Of a stretch of DNA of 5,313 nucleotides, positions 1 through 5,007 are shown one piece after another. The stretch lies in NCBI GenBank assembly GCA_016870295.1, contig VGBY01000073.1:1-5313 (forward strand), in the 5' to 3' direction. Source of the stretch: Actinomycetota bacterium. GTDB lineage: Bacteria > Actinomycetota > Acidimicrobiia > Acidimicrobiales > Ilumatobacteraceae. The notes under the pieces are model-generated. The model searched no databases and had not been told where the DNA came from. It saw only the letters and a program-made list of their open reading frames with translations. A program made the position numbers and the translations under genes. Positions within the stretch are counted from its first letter, which is position 1. Each line of letters opens with the position of its first letter.

Positions 1-123
1 GCGCGCCGCAGCGAACTGTCGCAACTCGGGCTCGAGCGCGCCAAGGGTGCCTCGTGGGAAAGCACTGCAAGTCTCGTCGTTCGCGCCTATCGCGATGCCG
101 TGCAGATCGGTGCACGATCATGA
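1..123 (+). CDS. C-terminal end of a glycosyltransferase (GT4-like), 5' truncated by window
   Basis: Reading frame 1 is open from the first base to a TGA at 121-123, giving 40 residues. The piece reads ...ELSQLGLERAKGASWES, then TASLVVRAYRDAV and a short tail. This pattern (basic helix, 'G..RA..[FS]SWE.TA', then a helix ending in Y+.A) is the usual C-terminal end of GT4/GT-B glycosyltransferases, where the last helix folds back onto the N-terminal domain. No catalytic residue lies in the window, so the sugar and acceptor are unknown. Its stop is 28 bp before the next glycosyltransferase, which fits the same glycan operon. The family call rests on a short tail only. A different GT-B family would look similar at this end. 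Confidence 0.65.
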   Translation, partial: ARRSELSQLGLERAKGASWESTASLVVRAYRDAVQIGARS

Positions 124-155
124 AACGACTCGTAGTGGGCAGTTGTTCGTCATGA
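120..155 (+). other. 11-codon mini-ORF linking two glycosyltransferase genes
   Basis: An ATG at 120-122 overlaps the TGA of the upstream glycosyltransferase (ATGA, 120-123). It opens an ORF MKRLVVGSCSS whose TGA (153-155) overlaps the ATG of the next gene (ATGA, 152-155). The mini-ORF therefore covers the whole gap and has a 4-nt overlap at both ends. It could pass terminating ribosomes from one gene to the next. Its start resembles the true start downstream (MKRLVV against MKRIAV, 14 of 20 bases alike from 118 and from 150), so it could also be a leftover of a duplicated or moved start. No clear Shine-Dalgarno sequence precedes either start. Translation is not shown and chance remains possible. 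Confidence 0.3.
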
Positions 156-1273
156 AGCGCATTGCGGTGAATCTGCTGTGGTGCCGCCCGGGTCGCGTCG
201 GCGGCTCGGAGCAATATCTCGTGCGCCAACTGGCAGGACTCAACGAGGTCGCCGGCAAGGAGATTGAACTGCAATTATTTGCGCCCCGCGGGTTTGCGCT
301 GGCGCATCCGCACCTCGCGCGAGCAGCGCACGTGCATGAGTCTTCGTCATCGCAAGCAGTGCGACCACTGCGCGTCATGCGTGAAGCAACGTGGTTGGCG
401 GCTCGGGCGCAGAATGCCGACGTCGTGCACCACGGAGGCGGCACGATTCCTCCGCGTAGCCCGCAGCCCACGCTGCTCACGATTCACGACCTGCAATACC
501 TCGTGTACCCCGAATACTTCTCACGCACGAAGTTGCGTTATCTCTCGTCGCGCCTGCCGGTGTCGGTGCGTCGCGCCACGCACATCGCGGTGCCGAGTGA
601 GTACGTGCGTCGCACCGTGATCGAGCGTCTCGCGGTGCCGAGTGAGAACGTCAGCGTCGTGCGGCATGGTGTCGAGCCGACGATCGGCGGTGGGCGTACG
701 AGTGAGGCCGAACTTCGCTCGCGCTATGGCCTCACCGCTGCGCGCATACTCGCGTATCCGGCCGTCACCCACCCGCACAAGAACCACGACTTCCTCTGCG
801 ATCTCCTCGCCGGTCCGCTTCGCAATCAAGATGTGCAACTCGTCTGCGCCGGCACCGCCGGTCGTGCGCACGAGACATTGCTGCGTCGCATTGCCAGCAA
901 TCGGCTGGAGGATCGCGTGAAACTCGTGGGGCGCCTGAGTGACGCCGATCGCGATGGTCTGCTCGCGATGTCGGCCGCGCTCGTCTTCCCGAGCGCGTAC
1001 GAAGGTTTTGGTGCACCCGTGATCGAAGCGATGGCGCTCGGCACTCCGGTGATTACTTCTGATGCAGCGGCCCTGCCGGAAGTAGTGGGCAACGCCGGAC
1101 AAGTCGTAACCCTCGATCTGTCGGCGTGGGTGCACGCCATCGACAACTCGGTGGCGAATCGCAATGATTGGGTGCGGCGCGGGCGCGAACGCGCGAACGA
1201 GTTTCGCCTCATCGACTCCGGTCGTGATCTCGATGCCGCGTATCGGCACATCCTGCAGGGCGGCACCGCATGA
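152..1273 (+). CDS. GT4-family glycosyltransferase (GT-B fold)
   Basis: The 373-residue product is a cytoplasmic or membrane-associated retaining glycosyltransferase that would move a sugar from a nucleotide donor to a glycan or lipid-linked acceptor. The N-terminal domain starts MKRIAVNLLW and carries the GGSE loop (residues 17-20) and IHDLQY (111-116). The C-terminal donor domain has THPHKNHDFL around K210, then VKLVGRLSD. It ends with the GT4 EX7E signature, E284 and E292 in YEGFGAPVIEAMALGTPVI, followed by LPEVVGNAG. An in-frame ATG at 47 would add 35 residues, but these have no family character and overlap the upstream gene, so ATG 152 is chosen. It lies at an ATGA junction without a clear ribosome binding site. 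Its end overlaps the next gene by 4 nt. Donor and acceptor cannot be told from the sequence; a mannosyltransferase is plausible given the nucleotidyltransferase in the operon. Confidence 0.9.
   Translation: MKRIAVNLLWCRPGRVGGSEQYLVRQLAGLNEVAGKEIELQLFAPRGFALAHPHLARAAHVHESSSSQAVRPLRVMREATWLAARAQNADVVHHGGGTIPPRSPQPTLLTIHDLQYLVYPEYFSRTKLRYLSSRLPVSVRRATHIAVPSEYVRRTVIERLAVPSENVSVVRHGVEPTIGGGRTSEAELRSRYGLTAARILAYPAVTHPHKNHDFLCDLLAGPLRNQDVQLVCAGTAGRAHETLLRRIASNRLEDRVKLVGRLSDADRDGLLAMSAALVFPSAYEGFGAPVIEAMALGTPVITSDAAALPEVVGNAGQVVTLDLSAWVHAIDNSVANRNDWVRRGRERANEFRLIDSGRDLDAAYRHILQGGTA
585..651 (+). repeat. 22-bp direct repeat within the GT4 gene, period 45 bp
   Basis: Bases 585-606 and 630-651 match at 21 of 22 positions; the one difference is t602 against a647. 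The spacing of 45 bp keeps the reading frame, so the protein has AVPSEYV at residues 146-152 and AVPSENV at 161-167. Both segments fall where GT4 enzymes normally have a 'VPSE' strand and then a 'vp.e.v.vv' strand, so the second copy need not be an insertion. Confidence 0.6.
1256..1270 (+). promoter_or_regulatory. Likely ribosome binding site of the second glycosyltransferase
   Basis: The AGGG at 1257-1260 lies 9 nt before the ATG at 1270, inside the last codons of the preceding gene. It is the only reasonably placed Shine-Dalgarno-like stretch at a plus-strand junction here and supports the ATG within the ATGA overlap as the start. Confidence 0.45.
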
Positions 1274-2601
1274 CTCGCGAGCCCTCCACGCCCATCACGC
1301 CTAACTCGGGATCCGCCGGCACGAAACGTCGCCGCTTCATCGTGCTGTGCCCGCACTTTGCGCCAGATATCGCCCCGACCGGCCGGGTGATGACGCAACT
1401 CGTCGACGAGTGGGTCGCACTCGGTCATGAGGTTCACGTCATCACTGCCTTGCCGTGGTATCGCGACCACCGTGTGGAGCAGGGTTGGCGCGGCCGGTTG
1501 GTTCGTCGCGAGCGCACCGCGTGGGGCTCGATTACGCGCGTGCATCCGTTCCCCGCGAAGTCGAAGTCGAATCTGGTGGCGCGCGCCTTTGCCTTCATGT
1601 TGTTCAGTTCAATCGCGGGAATCTGTGCACTCATCGTGGGTCGGCCCAACAGTCGGCTTGTCGTGGGGCGGCCAAACAGTCGGCGCGCGCGCGTCGATGC
1701 CGTCATCGCGATGTCACCACCACTCACGCTCGGCATTGTCGGCTGGCTCGCCGCGGTCGGGCGTCGTACACGGTTGATCTTCAACGTGCAAGATGTCTTC
1801 CCCGATGCCGTCATCAAGACGGGCGCCGTGAAGAGCAGAGTGTTGATTTCACTCGCGTCAAGGTTGGAACGATTCACCTACCAACGTGCATCCGCAGTTG
1901 CGGTGCTCTCGAGCGACCTGCAGCGCAACGTTCGCGCCAAGTTGCCGGTGGGCTTTGCTGACCGCGTGCACGTGATCGAAAACTTCGTCAACACGCAACG
2001 CGTCGCGCCACTTGATCGTCACACCACGTATCGTCGTGAACTGGGTCTCGGTGACGAAGTCGTCGTGATGTACGCCGGTAATGTCGGCTTCTCGCAGTCG
2101 CTCGACACGTTGATTGCCGCCGCCCGTCGGCTGCCACAGATTTCATTCGTCATCAACGGTGCTGGAGCCGCACTCGCGCACGTGAAAGATCTGTCGCGTG
2201 ATCTAGCGAATGTGCACTTTGGTGACTATCAGCCCGAGGTTCGTCTCGCCGAGGTGCTGGCGAGCGCCGACATTCATGTCGTGCCGCTGCGCGCCGGGCT
2301 CGCTGAGGTGAGCGTGCCATCCAAGACGTATTCGATTCTCGCCGCCGGCCGCTGCGTGGTCGCCGCGGTCGACCGCGGCACGCAAATTGAACGTCTCATC
2401 ACACAGGCCAACGCCGGCGTGTGCGTGCAACCCGACGATGTCGATGCGTTGGTTTCCGCACTTGCCGATCTTGCCAACGATGCGACACGGCGTACGACGC
2501 TCGGCAGCAACGGTCGAACCTTCATCGAGCGTCATCCCTCGGCGCGCCATGCGGCGGAGTCCTATGTGCGGCTCGTGCCCGATAGCCTGAGCGACTCGTG
2601 A
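1270..2601 (+). CDS. WbuB/WcaI-like glycosyltransferase (GT4 superfamily)
   Basis: The 443-residue GT-B glycosyltransferase resembles the WbuB/WcaI group used in O-antigen, colanic acid and exopolysaccharide assembly. After a low-complexity leader of about 20 residues comes FIVLCPHFAPDIAPTGRVMT, then GHEVHVITALPWY, both typical of the group. A hydrophobic segment (about residues 104-123) probably binds the membrane, followed by DAVIAMSPPLTLG (143-155) and NVQDVFPDA (172-180). The donor domain has VVMYAGNVGFSQSLDTLIAA, then FGDYQPEVRLAEVLASADI. In place of the classic EX7E it has LAEVSVPSKTYSILAAGR, with P350-S351-K352, as expected for this group. The start is an ATG in the ATGA overlap with the preceding gene. 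A 9-residue tandem duplication sits right after the hydrophobic segment. The gene ends in a GTGA overlap with the next. The sugar and acceptor are unknown. Confidence 0.9.
   Translation: MTREPSTPITPNSGSAGTKRRRFIVLCPHFAPDIAPTGRVMTQLVDEWVALGHEVHVITALPWYRDHRVEQGWRGRLVRRERTAWGSITRVHPFPAKSKSNLVARAFAFMLFSSIAGICALIVGRPNSRLVVGRPNSRRARVDAVIAMSPPLTLGIVGWLAAVGRRTRLIFNVQDVFPDAVIKTGAVKSRVLISLASRLERFTYQRASAVAVLSSDLQRNVRAKLPVGFADRVHVIENFVNTQRVAPLDRHTTYRRELGLGDEVVVMYAGNVGFSQSLDTLIAAARRLPQISFVINGAGAALAHVKDLSRDLANVHFGDYQPEVRLAEVLASADIHVVPLRAGLAEVSVPSKTYSILAAGRCVVAAVDRGTQIERLITQANAGVCVQPDDVDALVSALADLANDATRRTTLGSNGRTFIERHPSARHAAESYVRLVPDSLSDS
1634..1684 (+). repeat. 27-bp in-frame tandem duplication in the WbuB-like gene
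   Basis: Bases 1634-1657 and 1661-1684 match at 22 of 24 positions, with a period of 27 bp. The protein carries VGRPNSRLV followed at once by VGRPNSRRA (residues 123-140). The differences are t1641 against g1668 and c1647 against a1674, and both are third-position, silent changes. The copies lie between the hydrophobic segment and the conserved DAVIAMSPP strand. Confidence 0.85.
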
Positions 2602-3275
2602 CGTCGTCCGCCAAGAAAATCGCCCGCCTCGCCGAGAAGAGCAAGACCCGCGGTCCACGCGGTATTCGCCTGCGCGGCGGTTCGCTGTTTCCGACGATCA
2701 TCATCGTCGTGCTCGCGCTCGGTGCAGCGCTGATTGCCTATGCCCGCCAAACCACGCAAGACCGCACCGCCGCCGACATCACGAACGCCACTTACTATCT
2801 CTCGTTTGGTGTCTATGTGTGCGACGAGTACATCTCACTGCCTGACTCGGTGGTGCCGACCGATCTCGCTGAAGTGCGCGAAGGTGCCGCGTTGGTATCG
2901 GGCCAGAGCGGCGTCGTCGAATGGCAGCCACAGGTGTTGAGCGGGCAACGTCGTGCACGGTTGTCGGCGGTGCTCGACTTGTACTCCATCAAGGTCACCA
3001 ATGACGCCGTCACGTTCCCGGCCTCGATCAACGATGGCGCAACCCTCACCGAATCTGCGGATGCCTGTGACGGCAAGGGCGGATCACTGTTCGTCGACAC
3101 GTGGGATGTCGAAGGCACCGACCCGACGCGCAAGACATCGATCGCCAACCTCGATTCAGTGCGTTTGAACAACAACGGTCTGGCCATCGCATTGGTGTTT
3201 GCACCGGATGGCACCGAAGTCGACCAGCCGCCCGCAGCCAGCGAAGTCTCGCTGCTCGTCAACTCGGGCGAGTAA
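2598..3275 (+). CDS. Single-pass membrane protein with extracytoplasmic domain, unknown function
   Basis: The 225-residue product has a short cytoplasmic tail rich in Lys and Arg (nine basic residues between 6 and 26) and one membrane helix (about 31-49, PTIIIVVLALGAALIAY). The rest, about 175 residues, should lie outside the membrane with N-in/C-out orientation. Two cysteines, C75 in FGVYVCDEY and C157 in ADACDGKGG, could form a disulfide. The start is a GTG whose GTGA overlaps the stop of the preceding glycosyltransferase; no better start lies upstream of the membrane helix. I recall a broad actinobacterial family of the same layout ('YGIYVCG', then a histidine-rich 'HTHGDG.IHIHP' stretch, then 'ATLG.FLD.AGV.L..D', 'W', 'VRL', 'IAFVP'). 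This protein follows the scaffold but has no histidine at all. The family function is not known to me. Its position between glycosyltransferases and a nucleotidyltransferase suggests a role with the surface glycan. Confidence 0.75.
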   Translation: MTSSAKKIARLAEKSKTRGPRGIRLRGGSLFPTIIIVVLALGAALIAYARQTTQDRTAADITNATYYLSFGVYVCDEYISLPDSVVPTDLAEVREGAALVSGQSGVVEWQPQVLSGQRRARLSAVLDLYSIKVTNDAVTFPASINDGATLTESADACDGKGGSLFVDTWDVEGTDPTRKTSIANLDSVRLNNNGLAIALVFAPDGTEVDQPPAASEVSLLVNSGE

Positions 3276-3296
3276 GCCGCGCGCGGCATGCATGCC
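3276..3296. repeat. Two overlapping 12-bp palindromes at the nucleotidyltransferase start
   Basis: GCCGCGCGCGGC (3276-3287) is a perfect palindrome that fills exactly the 12-bp gap between the TAA of the membrane protein and the ATG at 3288. GGCATGCATGCC (3285-3296) is a second perfect palindrome sharing its first three bases with the other and containing the start codon. They take the place of a Shine-Dalgarno sequence. They could bind a dimeric protein or fold in RNA, or they may be chance in GC-rich DNA. Confidence 0.5.
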
Positions 3297-4247
3297 GTAG
3301 TTCTCGTCGGTGGTTTCGGCACTCGTCTGCGTCCGCTCACGAACACGGTGCCCAAGCCGTTGTTGCCGCTCGGGCAGCGCACGATTTTGGAGTGGTTGCT
3401 CACGCACCTGGCGCGTGGCGGCGTGAAGGACGCGGTGTTGGCACTCGGGTTCAAGCCGGAGCCGTTCATGCGGGCGTTCCCCGATTCGCAATGTGCCGGT
3501 GTACGACTCTCGTACGCCATCGAGGATTCTCCACTTGACACTGCCGGCGCGATCGGTTTTGCGGCGCGCGCCGCGGGCATCCACCAACGCGGCGAGACAT
3601 TCGTCGTTGCCAACGGCGACATCGTCACCGATCTCGCGGCGGCCGACCTCGTGCGACGCCACAAGATGAACGTGCAACGTGGTGGTCAGGCGACGATTCA
3701 TCTCACGCCCGTCGATGATCCATCGCAGTTCGGCGTGGTCGAGCATGATGCTGACGGCCGTGTCGCTGGTTTCGTCGAAAAGCCCGCACCCGGCACGACG
3801 ACGAGCCGCCATGTCAACGCCGGCACGTACGTGTTCGAGCCCGATGTGCTCGACATCATGCCCGGTGACGCACCGCTCTCGGTGGAGCGCGCCACATTCC
3901 CGGAGCTCGCCCGCTGCGGAACGCTGTTTGCATTACCGACCGACGATTACTGGCTCGATGCCGGGCGCCCCGATTCGTATCGGCGAGCAAATCTCGATCT
4001 TGTAGGTGGCCGTCGTCGTGATCGCGAAGACGCCGTGCATCGCAGCGCGAACGTGGATGCATCAGCCACGGTGCGCAACAGCGTGGTTGGCGCAGCCGCC
4101 ACGATCAACGAAGGCGCAACGGTGACGGATTCGGTCATCTTCCCCGGTGCTGTCGTCGGCGCTGGCGCGCAGGTGTCCGCCTCGTCGGTAATGGGGGACG
4201 TTGCGGCCGGCGCAGTCGTGCGCGACGCGGTAGTCGCCCGCGGCTAG
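3288..4247 (+). CDS. Sugar-1-phosphate nucleotidyltransferase, probable mannose-1-phosphate guanylyltransferase
   Basis: This 319-residue cytosolic enzyme would make a nucleotide sugar (probably GDP-mannose from mannose-1-phosphate and GTP) for the glycosyltransferases. The Rossmann-like catalytic domain opens with VVLVGGFGTRLRPLT (4-18) and PKP (22-24), the nucleotide-binding loop with its lysine K23. Metal-binding aspartates are D111 in the NGD motif and D224 in YWLDAGRPDSYRRAN. VEKP (163-166) and NAGTYVF (177-183) complete the sugar site. Residues from about 248 form hexapeptide repeats of a left-handed beta-helix, seen as ANVDASATV, GAAATINEGATV and IFPGAVVGAGAQV. The ATG is 12 bp after the previous gene, with palindromes instead of a ribosome binding site. 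The enzyme resembles actinobacterial ManB (Rv3264c, about 359 residues from memory) but is somewhat shorter. A glucose-1-phosphate thymidylyl- or uridylyltransferase, or a heptose-1-phosphate guanylyltransferase, is possible; the sequence motifs alone do not settle the base or sugar. Confidence 0.88.
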   Translation: MHAVVLVGGFGTRLRPLTNTVPKPLLPLGQRTILEWLLTHLARGGVKDAVLALGFKPEPFMRAFPDSQCAGVRLSYAIEDSPLDTAGAIGFAARAAGIHQRGETFVVANGDIVTDLAAADLVRRHKMNVQRGGQATIHLTPVDDPSQFGVVEHDADGRVAGFVEKPAPGTTTSRHVNAGTYVFEPDVLDIMPGDAPLSVERATFPELARCGTLFALPTDDYWLDAGRPDSYRRANLDLVGGRRRDREDAVHRSANVDASATVRNSVVGAAATINEGATVTDSVIFPGAVVGAGAQVSASSVMGDVAAGAVVRDAVVARG

Positions 4248-4299
4248 CGCGCATCAACTCGTACGCGACTAGCGCGCATCAACTCGTCCGCGACTAGCG
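4244..4299. repeat. 25-bp tandem repeat (about 2.2 copies) filling the convergent intergenic gap
   Basis: Copies at 4244-4268 and 4269-4293 match at 24 of 25 positions (a4263 against c4288). A third, partial copy of six bases (CTAGCG) starts at 4294. Each copy begins with CTAG, which is a TAG stop on both strands. The TAG of the nucleotidyltransferase lies in copy one (4245-4247) and the TAG of cofE in the partial copy (4294-4296, reverse). The repeat thus spans the full gap between the two genes and supplies both stops. Confidence 0.9.
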
Positions 4300-5007
4300 G
4301 AACAAGTCTTCTTGCGGCGGTCTGATCAATTCACCGACGGACGATTCGCGAAACCACGCGGCTTCCGCTCCGCGCACCACCGCCACCGGAATGCCCGTCG
4401 ACTTACCCATCACGAGTTCCGCGGCGCTCGCCAACTCATCGGCAACGGCCACCTCCGTCACTTGCATCACGCGACCGAGCGCGTCGGGTGTGCCGCGCAG
4501 GTCGACGACGGCAGCAATGCCCGCAACGCCGATTGCCACGTCGGTCAGCCCTTTGCGCCATGCCCGCCCGAACGTGTCGCTCACGATCACGCCCACCTCG
4601 ACGCCGAGACGAGCCCGCACGATGTCGCGAATTCGTCGTGCCGAACGATCGGAGTCCTTGGGCAACAGCGCCGCTTGGCCGCGTTCAACGTTCGACAAAT
4701 CCACACCACTGTTGGCGCACACGAAACCGTGTTCGGTTTCGGTGATGATGAGGTCGCCACGTCGGCGCACCACGCGCACGGCTTCGTCCTCCACCAACTG
4801 TTTGTGGCTGAGCGGGTCGTTGGCATCGATTGTGACGAGGCGCCCTTCTGCCTTGCTCACCACCTTTTGTGTCACCACCAGCACATCGCGATCACGCAGC
4901 GGGCCATTCGGCGCAGCGCGACACGCATCGACGATGATGTCGCCGAGCTGGTCACCTGGCTTCACCTCCGGAATGCCCGTCACGCCCCACGCCGTAAGTT
5001 TCGTCAT
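4294..5007 (-). CDS. cofE: Coenzyme F420-0:L-glutamate ligase (CofE), single-domain form
   Basis: CofE adds L-glutamate residues to F420-0 with GTP, giving the polyglutamate tail of coenzyme F420 in the cytosol. The 237-residue product shows the full family pattern: QKVVSKAEGR (47-56), HGFVCANSGVDLSNV (93-107), LLPKDSDRSARRIRD (114-128), SDTFGRAWRKGLTDVAIGVAG (first half 143-153), VTEVAVADELASAAELVMGK (183-202) and PVAVVRG (207-213). D103 and D144 sit where the family has metal ligands. The length fits the archaeal-type enzyme (about 250). It lacks the C-terminal nitroreductase-like domain of mycobacterial FbiB (about 450 residues), which reduces dehydro-F420-0. The start ATG (5007-5005) overlaps the stop of cofD in ATGA and has no clear ribosome binding site, so translation is probably coupled. 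Confidence 0.95.
   Translation of the reverse strand: MTKLTAWGVTGIPEVKPGDQLGDIIVDACRAAPNGPLRDRDVLVVTQKVVSKAEGRLVTIDANDPLSHKQLVEDEAVRVVRRRGDLIITETEHGFVCANSGVDLSNVERGQAALLPKDSDRSARRIRDIVRARLGVEVGVIVSDTFGRAWRKGLTDVAIGVAGIAAVVDLRGTPDALGRVMQVTEVAVADELASAAELVMGKSTGIPVAVVRGAEAAWFRESSVGELIRPPQEDLFR

Noticed and set aside
47..151. Earlier in-frame ATG at 47 extending the GT4 enzyme by 35 residues
   Set aside because: The extension overlaps the coding frame of the upstream glycosyltransferase, has no family-like sequence, and the N-terminal beta strand typical of GT-B enzymes begins exactly at the ATG at 152.
521..1545. Antisense ORFs of 242 and 239 codons under the glycosyltransferase genes
   Set aside because: The opposite strand has clear GT4 motifs in order; the antisense products are Arg/His/Ala-rich without domain pattern and overlap each other.
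2813..3664. Long antisense ORF (283 codons) spanning the membrane protein and the nucleotidyltransferase
   Set aside because: It crosses the boundary of two well-supported plus-strand genes, is rich in Arg, Ser, Thr and Pro as expected of a GC-rich shadow frame, and shows no recognisable motif.
4226..4276. Inverted repeat (4226-4237 with 4265-4276, 11 of 12 bases pairing, loop 27 nt) as a terminator between convergent genes
   Set aside because: There is no T-run after either arm, the left arm lies within the nucleotidyltransferase coding region, and the match depends on the tandem repeat unit; a terminator role cannot be supported.
4244..4299. CRISPR-like or attachment-site reading of the 25-bp repeat
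   Set aside because: The copies are directly joined without spacers and no cas, integrase or tRNA sequence is nearby.
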